Source of the DNA: Cryptomeria japonica
Lineage: Eukaryota; Streptophyta; Pinopsida; Cupressales; Cupressaceae
Assembly: GCF_030272615.1 (NCBI RefSeq)
Contig: NC_081405.1
Location: 605,106,177-605,170,176 of the forward strand
DNA: 64,000 nt
Direction of reading: 5' to 3'
The stretch's first letter is position 1; each line of letters starts with the position of its first letter. Positions 1 to 10,271 of the stretch are shown one piece after another. The position numbers and the translations under genes were made by a program. The notes beneath the pieces are model-generated. The model was not told where the DNA came from, ran no database searches, and saw only the letters and a list, made by a program, of their open reading frames with translations.

Positions 1-317
1 ACTGCAGAATCTCCTTCATTCAGTGTTTCCAAATGATCCCAAATAGATTTAGTAGTAGACCTATCTGATAGTCCCATGATTTGCTGATCAGATAATGTGC
101 TCAAAAGTGCTTCTCTTTCTTTGCAATCATTTTCTTCTTCTTTAGTCAAGTTAGGTGGATTGGGCTAGCTCTGAGTAGGAGCAGTATAACCATTCTTTGT
201 AACATCCTAGATGTCCTATCCAAAGCAATTTAGACGTGTCTCCATTCTGATCTTCCATATGCCATAGTTGGTTCCATCAAGTTTAGGACTGTCCTTCCTG
301 AAATAGTTAGTAGACAT
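1..317 (-). pseudogene. Ty1/copia gag N-terminal fragment, cut by window edge
   Basis: Reading the minus strand from an ATG at 315-317, the translation opens MSTNYFRKDSPKLDGTNYG and continues with IWKIRMETRL. This is the start of the copia gag domain (UBN2/DUF4219 type), which forms the particle shell of the element. In-frame stops lie near 228-232 and 160-170, so it is dead. It sits directly downstream, in its own direction, of a primer-binding site (359-373) and an LTR (374-1431), the normal order for a copia 5' end. The rest of the element lies to the left of the window. Confidence 0.8.
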
Positions 318-358
318 TGGATCTCCTCAAGCTGTTAAACTTCTACAAAAGAGGACTA

Positions 359-373
359 GGCTCTGATACCAAT
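359..373 (-). other. Primer-binding site, initiator tRNA-Met type
   Basis: The minus strand reads ATTGGTATCAGAGCC immediately after the LTR. TGGTATCAGAGCC is the usual plant copia primer site complementary to the 3' end of initiator tRNA-Met. It fixes both the direction and the LTR edge of this element. Confidence 0.85.
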
Positions 374-1431
374 TATTAGGTCCCAGAGACAACTGAGAGG
401 GGGGGTGAATCAGTTGTCTAACAAATTCAAACCAAAAATAATTAAACCAAGTTAATGCTTAATATTGGTAAACCAGTCTAATATGTCGGTAGATAGTTTT
501 AACAGTTAATTGCAATACCGGTAAGGATTAATGCATGAAACAAAAGGACAAAGTCATCCATAACACATAACACCATTATTTGTATGTGGAAACCCTGTAA
601 GGGGAAAAACCATGGTGGGAAACCTTACCCACAATCAGATGATACTACTGCAAATAGTAAGTGTATACAAATGGGGTCTGCACATGCAGAAAGGCCAAGC
701 ACCTAGAGCTCACTGCTCAATCACAAAATAGGAGTCACACTGATTACAATTGGATGGTTAAATCCAATAGGAATGTACTGCTCAAAATAGCATCTTCATA
801 TGCTAGATTTAGTACTAGTGTAGTTCTGATTGTCTTCACAAAAGCCCTCCTTCAATCTTCAAATGATGTCTGCATGTATAGCTCTGCTTATTCTCACATA
901 TACCTTCACACAATCCTTTTTTTCTTTCCACACTCGATCTTACAAATAAGATCTTACATTTATACCATACCCTAAGACCAATTCTAGTAGATCAGCTCTA
1001 AAGGATAATACAATAAAATTAATTTACAAATTAATTAATACCCGATGCAATAACCGATTCACCATGTTGGCTTAATGCATTTACAACAATAATAAGTCAT
1101 CTCCATAGTGTGCCATGCTGATCTGGAAAAGATAAACCTGTCGGCGTTTCCTGGACCTATTTGCCGGTAACAACAAATATGCAAATACGAATATACCAAT
1201 TAAAAAAACTCCAAGACAAGGTGTCCACATGATGTCTTCGACATAACCAAGTGTTTTCCATATCATTCCAAGTGTAGGTGATCATTATATCCTGTCGGTG
1301 TACCAGATACCGGTGACTATGCATAAGTCACTTGCTTGCTAGTGAATGTTGCTAATTCTCTAAAGTTCCAGAGTTGATAAGTGTTTAGTAGGTGTTGACA
1401 TCAATGACAAAACCATACCAAAATACCAATA
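374..1431 (-). repeat. Copia 5' LTR, minus strand
   Basis: The LTR lies between the primer site at 359-373 and a minus-strand start near 1431 that reads like a mutated TGTTGG. Close to its start is the sequence CATTGATGTCAACA, which also opens the LTRs of element B. Near its U5 end are the module CACCATGGTTTTTCC (about 606-625) and a C-run TTCACCCCCCC (401-413), both shared with the other LTRs here. The 1431 edge is inferred from similarity because the partner LTR and its TSD are outside the window. The terminal CA appears decayed to TA. Confidence 0.7.
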
Positions 1432-3744
1432 GTTTCGAAGACTTGAGTTTGTTGTGACTTGGACTTGATTGATGTTGGTTCAAAATTTTTGTATGAATAG
1501 GACATGATTTGGGTATGACTTTAATATTACATGGACTAGATTTAATTTTGATGATAATGACTAGGATGTTTGACTAATTCTACTCTTGGCAAGAAGATAA
1601 AGCAAACATATTGGACATTAATTCAAATAAGCACATCAAGCATATGAAGCTACCCTAGGAAATTGGCTGAGGAGGAAAACCTTTGCTTGCTGACTCGGGT
1701 ACACACCCAATAGCTAATTAGAATATGGTCGTTGGGTCTCATGAAATGGATTCCCAATGCCATCTTAGCCAACTCCAAATGCTAATTGGGGCACGATATG
1801 GCAACTCTCTTGGGGGGTTACTATCAACCTTTCACAAAGATTATCCACCTTTCGAAGGTGAACCAAATGGTCTCTAATCCTAGAGTTCTTAATAAGGATT
1901 TTTGTTCAAAGACTACTCCTTGTAGTCATGTAGGCCCGATTGAGGCCTATATCCCTACAAAGTACCAAGAAAAACGTAGTCACGCAAGCATGATTGAGAC
2001 CTAAGGCCCTACAAAATGCCCAATATGAGAGTGAACTCTCAAATAGCTCTGTCCTTCGAAACTTTCATCTCAAGAGGCCTATTTATTATAGTGAGTTAGA
2101 ATGTCCCAGTCTAACTATACTCACTTGGGTCATTCCCCTCTCACCAATGCCTAAGCAAATCGGGCCCGCTAAGGGAAAGCACACAACAAACTAGAAAAGT
2201 GTCAAAGGTCAGAAAAACAAATGTTAGAAAGTTGCTTTTAGACATGCTATTTTGGTAGTGCTCGCGCTATTCCAGGATCTCACAGAAGGTGGGTTAGTTT
2301 ATCAAATTTCAAACCACTTGCACTGAAGCGCTTTGGCACGCACTGAAGTATGAATTGCTTGTGTTGAACCCAAGGCAATCCCACTAATTTGTAATTTCTC
2401 GTGCGATTCAGATACCTGCGATAAAAAAAATTACAAAAACTCCAAAAAAGGTTAAATCTAGGGATGTGGGTCCCACTGGGCATGCCAAAATGAAGAGGGA
2501 AAAATATTGGAAAGAAGATACAATGATCAAATGCAATGAAATGAAAAATAAAACATTAAAACATTAAAAGACCATTATACCTTTGTAATCTTCTCCTTCT
2601 CCTTCGGATTGAGCCTTTGATTAAGCCAAATATGCACCCCTTCTTCGCTTGATTGGATTGGCTCTTTTATTTGATGTGGATGGATCTCCAAGATTATGCA
2701 CAAGATATTGGATGATGAGATGGAATGGATGAGAAATAGGCTAATTGATAGGTGAATGAAAATTTGGCTAGAGTTTGGATACTTGGATGGTTTTCTAGGC
2801 TCAAATTGATAGCATAAACTTGGATGACTTAGAGATGTCAAATGAAGGAGTGGAACTTCCAATTTATAGGAGAAGAGGGGAGAAAATGAAGGGCTAGGAT
2901 TGATCCAAGATGGAGGTTTAGGATTGCATGTGAGCCCACACATGGCCCAAGAGGAGATGACAAGACAAGTGTGGAGTATAAGAGATATGCCTTAAAGGCA
3001 TTTGTTGTCTCCACATTCCTCAAGGTTCATTGGGAAGGCTTCCCAATGCACCTAGGGAAGAGAAAAGGAGTAAAATATTCCTTGAGTGATGATAAAAATG
3101 AATTAAAAATTCCTTAAAAGAATGCTCATAGGGATTGTAGGAATAGAGAGGAATTAAAAATTCCTTGGGTGAAGGGATACCTAGAGGAATGTGAGATTTT
3201 GAAAATCTCGCATTCACCTAGGAAAATAGCATTTAAGGAAGGTGGGTGAGTTAGGACACGAGGAGTTGACTTTGTGGCTAATCATGAGGATTAGCCACTA
3301 GAAACTCATTAGGAGAGGGATTAGAAGAATGATTAGGTGGGATTAGGACAAATAGGATTGGTATGAGGATTTGACTAGGAGAGAGAATGAGTGGAGGGAA
3401 TTGAAAATTAGAAGAATAATGATAAGTGAGATTAGGGGTGCTTCTAGAAGAATTGATTAGGTTAATGATGGATTAGGAAAAGGTGATTTGTAGGAATCAA
3501 TTGGATCAATTAACTAATTAAGATAAATTAATTAAAGGGGAGATTTGAAGAGAATTAATTTTAGGGATTTTAGAAGACTAAAGGTAGATTGATTTATTAA
3601 ATAAAGCAATCACTACACTATAGTGACAATATTAATTATATTTAATTAAATATTGAGAAAGAATAGGGATGTGCATGATTAATAGATTAATTATGTGAGG
3701 AAGTTAAATTAATTAATTAAAATAATTAATTTAAGTGTCTACAC
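1432..3744. other. Unassigned non-coding stretch
   Basis: About 2.3 kb in which I see no convincing gene. Short open frames lack recognisable motifs. From about 2500 to 3700 the plus strand is purine-rich with several GGATTAGG-like words, and from 3520 to 3740 it becomes rich in TTAATTAA. The stretch ends in GTGTCTACA, a common end for gypsy LTRs, so part of it could be an old solo LTR, but I found no matching start or target duplication. Confidence 0.4.
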
Positions 3745-3892
3745 TAATAATATCAAGGAAAGCATAGCCTTTGCTGCTCAAACTATGGACCTTGGGATTA
3801 TTAGGTATATTGTTCATCCAAATGGTGACCACTACATGGCAGACGTAATTGCAATACAACAATATAAAGTAAGGGAGATAAAGGGATTAGGG
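3745..3892 (+). repeat. Duplicated segment, copy 1
   Basis: This block matches 4143-4290 at roughly nine bases in ten, offset by 398 bp. Both copies encode a similar peptide (DLGIIR, then PNGDHYMADV or LNGDHYMVDL, then QYKVREIKG). This copy holds only the later half of the exon-like sequence described at 4042-4284. It runs straight into the purine microsatellite. Confidence 0.75.
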
Positions 3893-3989
3893 GGGGGAAG
3901 AGTGGGGAGGGGGGGGGGAGAGGGAGAGAGAGAGAGGGGGAGGGAGAGGGAGAGGGAGGGAGAGGGAGGGAGAGAGAGAATGCAAAAGG

Positions 3990-4040
<51 letters not shown>
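3893..4040 (+). repeat. G/A microsatellite
   Basis: A nearly pure purine tract of (GA)n with GGGA variants. Only a few bases around 3980 break the pattern. Several open frames of repeated Arg-Glu or Ser-Leu cross it and are artefacts of the repeat. Confidence 0.95.
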
Positions 4041-4041
<1 letters not shown>

Positions 4042-4044
<3 letters not shown>

Positions 4045-4284
4045 GAAAAATATGTATTACCAAATATTTCCCAAAGCCCAACAACAGAAGGAGTGTGGTT
4101 GAGGGATGATGCACAATGGGTTTTGTACATTGATTCAAATGCTAACAGTATCAAGGAAAGCATAACCTCTGCTTCTCAAACTATTGACCTTGGGATTATT
4201 AGGTCTATTGTTCATCTAAATGGTGACCACTACATGGTAGACCTAATTTCAATACGACAATATAAAGTAAGAGAGATAAAGGGG
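4042..4284 (+). pseudogene. Exon-like fragment resembling a WWE domain
   Basis: The frame holds GVWLRDDAQWVLYIDSNAN, then SIKESI, a spacer, then GDHYMVDLISIRQYKVREIK. Two tryptophans about nine residues apart, a following Y/D/N segment and a closing Y-x-V-D-L...Q-Y...R-x-I-K pattern are what is expected of a WWE domain, a small fold found in PARP-like and ubiquitin-ligase proteins. No start codon or neighbouring exons are recognisable. It is most likely a captured or duplicated exon remnant. The domain call is by eye and could be wrong. Confidence 0.4.
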
Positions 4285-4376
4285 ATAGGGAGAGAGAAAG
4301 AGTGGGGAGGGAAAGAAGAAGAGAGAGGGATGGGGTATGGAGGAAGGGAGAGAGGGGGAGCATGCTGGTTTTTTAT

Positions 4377-4495
4377 TCTTTTAAGCAGTATTGGTACTGC
4401 TTTTTATATTGTAATAATGGTTCATCTTGCCACCTTAGGATATCGTATGACCCCTTAGGACGTCATATTCTCCTAAAGGGTCATGTGGTGTTATG
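4377..4495 (+). repeat. Duplicated block, copy 1, with minisatellite words
   Basis: This block (AGCAGTATTGGTACTGC ... GGGTCATGTGGTGTTATG) is repeated at 11273-11395 with few differences. It contains the word TATGACCCCTTAGGA, also the unit of the minisatellite at 11070-11640. Element A inserted at its right edge, so the two copies were about 200 bp apart before insertion. Confidence 0.8.
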
Positions 4496-4555
4496 TGTTG
4501 GCGTATGGACACTCCAATGAGACATTGTGTGTGATTGAAGGTTTTGTCATTGATG

Positions 4556-4705
4556 GCAACCTTGCAATCCTATGGCACTGACAAAGCATTACTCAGGCAA
4601 CCTTAGAATCCTATGGCACCGACAAAACATTACTTAGGCAACCTTACAATCCTATGGCACTGACAAGACATTTTACCGGAAAAGCATTACTCAAACAAAA
4701 GTGTA
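4556..4705 (+). repeat. Triple tandem repeat in the element A U3 region
   Basis: Three successive copies of a unit that begins GCAACCTT, continues AATCCTATGGCAC and ends ACATTACTCA or similar. The 3' LTR has the same array at 10267-10415. The related LTR of element D (around 59998-60050) has a single copy. Its place upstream of the TATA box is where enhancer repeats of plant LTRs usually lie. Confidence 0.85.
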
Positions 4706-4846
4706 CCGGCATTAGCAAGATCAATCTACAACGACACTGGCACAGAAGGAAATATGTATACCGGCGTAGAGGCTGACAGGATTTTTGATATGTAATATTT
4801 TGTTTATTATTGTAAGCCAACTTGGGAAATTGTAAAATGACTCTTG

Positions 4847-4856
4847 TATATAAAAG
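4847..4856 (+). promoter_or_regulatory. LTR TATA box
   Basis: TATATAAAAG, repeated at 10534-10543 in the 3' LTR, with TATATAAGAG at 60201-60210 in the related element D. Position about 350 bases into the LTR fits a U3/R promoter. Confidence 0.7.
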
Positions 4857-5447
4857 AGATCATTGTAGGCATTTGTATGATAAGGATAGGAAGCATAAAT
4901 AAATTATAAGGCAGACCTAATGTGCGAATTGTAGGTCAAGGGTATATGTAGAGAACAGAGCAAGAGCCGGTATTGAATCTGGCATTGAAGATGCTATTGT
5001 AAAGCAGTACAAAATATTGGATTTGTGTAAATCCTCATTATAAGTCAGTGTGACTTCTTATTGAGCAGTGAGCTCTAGGCAGTTGGCCTTCCTGCATGTG
5101 CAGGCCCCTATTGTAAGTAATATTCTCTTATTGGCTAGTAAGTGAATATTGTGGGTCACAAATCCCACCGAGGTTTTTCCCACACTAAGTTTCCTCGTTA
5201 AACATCTTGTGTTATGGTGTTCTTTTCATGTGGATGTTTTTGATTTATTATTTGCATTAATTCTTGCATACCGGTATACTGTTACTTTATGTTTTGCATA
5301 TTCAGTTCTAAGAAAATTACATTACTGGTCAGATACTGATTCACCCCCCCTCTCAGTATCTATGGGAACCCTAACAATTGGTATCAGAGCCTGGTCCTCT
5401 ATTTTCAGAAGCCTAACAACTTGAGGGAGATCTTGACACCGGTAAAG

Positions 5448-6605
5448 ATGGAAAATCTGATGAAGCAACTTGAAGGAGCTCTTGCTGACTATGATGCAGA
5501 GAATTTGAAAAATATCAAATTAGAAGATGATTTAAAAGCAGCTCAGGACATTATTCAGGCACTTCAAGAAAATATTACTGTTACAAGAAACAAGAGAAGA
5601 GAGCTTTGTGAAAAATTGCAAAATGAGAATGATGAAAAGGAATCACTAAATGATATGATAAGCAAATTGAAATAAGAGATCATGACAACAAAAAATGAAA
5701 TACATGATTTGACTATGAGATTTTGCAAAGAGATTGAGGACAGAAAGAAGAATGAAAAAGAATTGACCAGAAGATTAAGTGATGCAGCAAATGAGAACAC
5801 AAGACTTAGCTATGAAAATGACATGTTGAAGACAGATCTGATGCATACTCAGAATGACTCAAATGAACTAATGAGACAAAAAGAAATCTTGGAAAGGGAA
5901 TTGGAAACTGCAAATCAACACAAAGAAAAATTCAAGAAAAGCTCAGAAGAACTTGGTACCTTATTGAAGAATAAAAAACCTAAAGGTGACACTTTTGGAA
6001 TTGGATTTGAAGTTGGAGAAAGCTCCGGTACTGCAAATACCCAAGATCAAAGCAAATCGGTAAGACCCTCTAATACTTACAAATTCAATGGAAAATGCTT
6101 TAACTATAATAAATATGGTCATAGGGTGAATGAATGTAGATCTAGGAATTATCAAAACATCAATCCTCCCATCGGTCAATGCACCAAATGCAACAAAATT
6201 GGTCATAACTCTGAAAATTGTAGAATGAATGTAAGATGTTATGTTTGTGGAAGATTTGGTCATTTATCGAATAAATGCAGAACACAAACCGGCATAGGTT
6301 ATGGGAAAGCTATTTAGAAAAATAATGTAACTTGTTATGCATGTAACAAGATTGGTCATATTGCTAAATTTTGTAGAAGTAAAGGTACACCAGTAGATAA
6401 CAAAAGTACTAGCTTGAAAGGTAAAGAAAAGGTTGAAGAGGTTAAGCAATAATTTTCAAAGCAATGGATTAGAAAAGGTGATCTAAATATTGGGGTTACT
6501 CCTCCACCAGTAGAACCAACAAATGCTTCACCGGCAGGACAGTATGATGCTCCACCGGCAGAACAGAGCAATGCTCCACCGGCAGGATGTTCTTCATCAA
6601 ATTGA
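5448..6605 (+). pseudogene. Element A gag-like protein: coiled coil plus four zinc knuckles
   Basis: Translation from ATG 5448 (MENLMKQLEGALADYD...) gives about 385 residues in one frame with stops at 5673, 6315 and 6450. The first two-thirds is heptad-rich coiled coil. Then comes the motif GIGFEVGESSG and four knuckles: CFNYNKYGH (second Cys replaced by Tyr), CTKCNKIGH, CYVCGRFGH and CYACNKIGH. The tail is Pro-rich with repeated APPA. Knuckles of this kind bind nucleic acid in retroelement gag proteins. The N-terminal UBN2 shell domain of ordinary copia gag is missing. Two of the three stops match Gln codons in element D. Confidence 0.85.
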
Positions 6606-6911
6606 AGAAAATTATTTTGAGGGTTTGGCAATCAAATGACACATGTACTATTATTCCCTCAGTTAGAGAAAAGAAGTTGAAAACCTTTCATTACTGGCAA
6701 ATAAAGTTGAGCTAATACATTACCGGAAAGCAATTAATGTGGTAGGTAGCAGAAAAGACCTTATAAAATAAGTTTTTTGGCTCCATTTCATTTCACCGTG
6801 AATTCAAACTTTCAGAGAGCGCAAAGATTTCCAAGCTAAGGTATTCCGAGCAAAGAGGCAAAGCACTTCAGCAATCAATCCATCCAAAGGCAGAAAAAGG
6901 TATTTATCATC
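6606..6911 (+). other. Gag-ORF2 spacer of element A
   Basis: About 300 bases without coding signal, matched by the same spacer in element D (61954-62256). It leads into ORF2 with the shared words CAAAGAGGCAA and AAGGCAGAAAAAGG. Whether ORF2 was made from a spliced or separate RNA cannot be told from sequence. Confidence 0.6.
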
Positions 6912-9900
6912 ATGGCATCCTCCTCTGCACCTGAATTCATAGCAAACCCTATAGTAGTCAAGGTTATAAAATGACCTAGGCCCATGTTTCAGCTAGTTCC
7001 CGAGGTAGCTAAGAAAGATGACAACATAGGTGCTTTTTCCCAAATTCCAAAGGGTGTTATTTATGCAGAAGACCCTAGAATGTATATTCATTGCAACATA
7101 GAGGAATTAGGTGATGACGAAATCAAAAACATGTATAAATCTGTTATATGTGACAATGCCGAAAATGTGAAACTTGAACATAAAATTGTTGAAACCCTAG
7201 GATTCACTGAAATCCTCTACATTCCTGAATTTCCCAAGGAAGTGGTTAGGATAGTTCTAAGCAAGGTACATGGCTCATTCTTTTGGCTTGAATCAGTGCA
7301 TAAAATTACAAAGGTAGCTGTGAAAGCAGTAACAGGGTTACCTTCCACCGGTACTAGACCCAACAAAACCAAGAAAGTCTCCAATGACCTAGTAATGAAA
7401 TTAACTGGTGCAACATTCAACAAAAGATCATTGAGGGTTAATGATGTGACCAATACACATGTTAGATTTGTTAGCATGATTCTAGGTTACAAAGAAACTC
7501 ATGCTAATAGGCTTAACTCTATTTCCATTTTATGCATAAAGAGTGCTTATGACATGGTTAAGGACAATGTGAAAATTGATATCTGTGAATGGTTAAAGGA
7601 TGAGTTAATTGACAATTTAGCAAAAATCAAGAAGGATAAGAAAGGAACCTTTAGATTTGGAAATTTACTTGTATGCTTAATGCTACATATAACCAAACAA
7701 GCTCCCAGTATAGGCAACAAGGATTTTGGATTTGACATACCGGTAGGAAAACAATTGTCAGACTTATTCAACAACATGGGTGAAAATAGAGAAAAGAATA
7801 TCAATGAGTATTTTCAAGCACTAAAGGTCAGAATGAATAAGAGAGTCAAACTATCACAGGAAATTGTCATCCCAAGAACAATCTGGGTTACAGAGATGGG
7901 GTATGAAAGAGATGACCACATAGTGGAAACTTATTCCAAAGCACTTCTGGAAGCCCCCAATGAACCAAAGGAAGAAGTATTTGGTAGTGCTGAGACCATA
8001 GAAAGTCAAATTCAATCTAAAAAGAGAGTAAAGAAAGTTGAGGCATTTGTGAGGAAAGGAACCAGACAAGCAAAAGCCATAAAGGATGATGTACTAAAGA
8101 AAACCGACATAACAGAAGATGAGTTGGCAGCCCAACAACCTGAAACTCATCTATCACCAGTAGATACTTCCTCAGAAGGAGATATGCCAACAACTTTCAA
8201 AAGAATTGTTAGGAAAAGAGACCCCTCACCGATATCCACTCCTTCACCCAGAAGGACAAGACAGAAGCAACAAGTTGTGAGGTCTCCAGTCAAGAAAGCC
8301 ACACCAAAGAAAAAGAAGAAGAAGACAAACACTGACTTGGCCCCTTTTGACATATTACTGAATGAGATCACAGAGGAAGGTAAATTGAAAAACATAGGGA
8401 AAATCTATGACACCCTATCAGATGATGAGAAAGGACAAGTCGAGGAGAGTGCTATATTACACAAGGACATGTATAAAAAGTTTTTGATGTAAGTCCTAAA
8501 TGAAATTCCTGATGAATTATATAAAAGACTTGAGGCCAGAAGGCAAGGAATAGTTGAGTTGGATAAGAAGATTAAAATAGAAAAATTACTTGCAGTATAC
8601 TCGGTCAACTCACCTAAGGAAATTGATGATCTGATAGCTCAGGCCAACCGGAAAGTTTTTTCCACTTCACACTGGCAAATATCACTAATGGTAGGTAGAG
8701 TTACTGAAGTTTCAAAGGAAACAGAAGATGGTTGGGATACATTCTTGGTTGAAAAAGAAAAACAAGAAGAATATAGGAATCCCAGGCCCATTCTGGTATA
8801 TCAAAAGGACAAAGGGAAAGGTAAAGTTGGTGGACCACCAAGTATCAAAATTAGAGACAACTTACCCCCACCTCCTTTAAATACTCCACCGGTAAAAACA
8901 ACAACTACAGAAGATCAACCGGCAGCTAAGAGCATGGACACAGAGGATAATAATCCTAATCTTGAAGTCCTATATACTATGAATGTTGATACTCAGCAAA
9001 TCAATATAGTGGTAGATAGGGATTCATCAGAAAACAAAGAGAAACCGGCAGCAGATTCAGAGAAAAAGATGGAATCTGGAACACAAACAGATCAACCAAC
9101 AGAGTTAAAGGCTCCAGAATAGATGCCACCGATAAGAAATGATGCAGGAACACCAGTGCTTAAAGAGATGGACACAAACAGACCTACCAGAGGTCAATAC
9201 TAGCATGGTCACTTCCACCGGCACTTAGTTTATTGGGTCACCATCAAATGTAACAGAGGTATTGCTCGAATCTATCAAGAAAATAATTGATTATAGCTCA
9301 CAAGCTTATAAAGCGATAGATGATTCAATTCTAGTTTTGAAATCAATAGCTCCCAATTGTAATATAGCCAACAAAGATTCTTTAGGCCAGTTGGATACAC
9401 TTTGTAAATATATTTCTGGAAATTTTGAGCAAACAAAGATAGAAACTATAAAGGAAAGTGTGGAAAAAGAGAAACAAAAATTCTTTGAGGAAGGAATAAA
9501 GAAGTGTAATAGGGAATTTGACACACTTCTACCGGAACTATGCAATTTATTGAAAGAATACAAAACTCTGTAGAAAGACACCTGCAAGATAAACTTTTTG
9601 ACCATGGATGTAGACAAAAAGATGAGCAAGGTACAGGAAGAGATCAATAAACTTGCTGATAATTTTGTAAACTCACCCGATACATTATCATTTTTTGAGG
9701 AAAAGATAACAAATTTTGAGGAAGAATTGCTCAAACTAGAAAGAGAAAAAGAGAAAATAATAAACAAGGCAAAATTTTTGAGATCTAAACTAAGTCCAAG
9801 ATTGGACTATTTAGCATCTCTACATAAGGAAATCTCAGAGGCACTAACACAGGGTAGCAAAACACCAGCAGAGCACTTGCAACATCTCACCGGTACAGTA

Positions 9901-9978
9901 TACAAAACTGAGATAGCAATAAAGGAGAGCAAGAAGTTCATGGATGGCATAAACCTAATTTTGGGAGATATTCTTTAG
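6912..9978 (+). pseudogene. Element A ORF2: large protein of unknown function
   Basis: From ATG 6912 (MASSSAPEFIANP) the frame runs to a stop at 9976, about 1,020 codons, broken by stops at 6972, 8490, 9120, 9226 and 9571 and one frameshift near 9130-9180. A conserved region (about 7200-7860) carries RIVLSKVHG, HKIT, AVTGLPSTG, MILGY, ANRLNS and RFGNLLV. It is shared with ORF2 of elements C, D and G. A basic, Ser/Pro-rich stretch with KKATPKKKKKK follows (about 8200-8320), then acidic and coiled-coil sequence to the end. I do not recognise the family. A distant link to the plant mobile or Transposase_32-type domains is possible but unproven. About 20 codons before IPRTIW are deleted relative to D. 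Confidence 0.8.
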
Positions 9979-10206
9979 ATAATAACCACCCAACTACAAG
10001 GTTGAGGTTATGAATTGGTACTAAATCTACTAACCTTTGTCATTGATGCCAAAGGGGGAGTAGTAGTAGATGAGAAAAATCAAAACATAGGGATCACATG
10101 CTCAAGGGGAGCTCTCACATTTTTGGTAATATTTTTGGTCTACACATTTTTGGATATCTTTTTGAAATTTCTCATGAGTGTTGCCATCAATGCCAAAGGG
10201 GGACAT
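9979..10206 (+). other. Element A 3' untranslated region with polypurine tracts
   Basis: Polypurine-type words occur at about 10050 (AAAGGGGGAG), 10099 (AAGGGGAG) and finally 10195-10203 (AAAGGGGGA), just before the 3' LTR. The last one primes plus-strand synthesis in LTR elements. The segment GTTGCCATCAATG (10180-10192) is the left arm of an inverted repeat with 10259-10271 in the LTR. Confidence 0.75.
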
Positions 10207-10271
10207 TGTTGGCATATGGACACTCCAATGAGACATTGTGTGTGATTGAAGGTTTTGTCATTGATGGCAAC
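10180..10271 (+). promoter_or_regulatory. Inverted repeat across polypurine tract and 3' LTR start (A)
   Basis: GTTGCCATCAATG at 10180-10192 is the exact complement of CATTGATGGCAAC at 10259-10271. After one mismatch the pairing continues four more base pairs into CAAA of the polypurine tract, 17 of 18 pairs in all. The loop holds the G-run and the first bases of the LTR. Similar pairings occur in elements B, C and G. Confidence 0.7.

Larger units (their letters stand above)
4496..5376 (+). repeat. Element A 5' LTR
   Basis: 881 bp, from TGTTGGCG to CCCTAACA. It holds three tandem copies of a unit of about 45 bp (4556-4705), a TATATAAAAG box at 4847-4856, the shared U5 module CACCGAGGTTTTTCCC at about 5165-5180 and the C-run before CTCAGTATC near 5341. 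The primer site ATTGGTATCAGAGCC follows at 5377. A segment near 4747-4770 is absent from the 3' LTR. Confidence 0.93.

Noticed and set aside
1786-2194. Two short plus-strand frames as genes
   Set aside because: No motif, no codon pattern, no relation to neighbouring elements.
2575-3217. Three overlapping minus-strand frames
   Set aside because: They come from the purine-rich composition of the plus strand.
3801-4163. Long Ser/Leu and Arg/Glu open frames
   Set aside because: They are translations of the (GA)n microsatellite in several frames.
5377-5391. tRNA gene at the TGGTATCAGAGCC sites
   Set aside because: These are primer-binding sites of LTR elements; no tRNA fold surrounds them.
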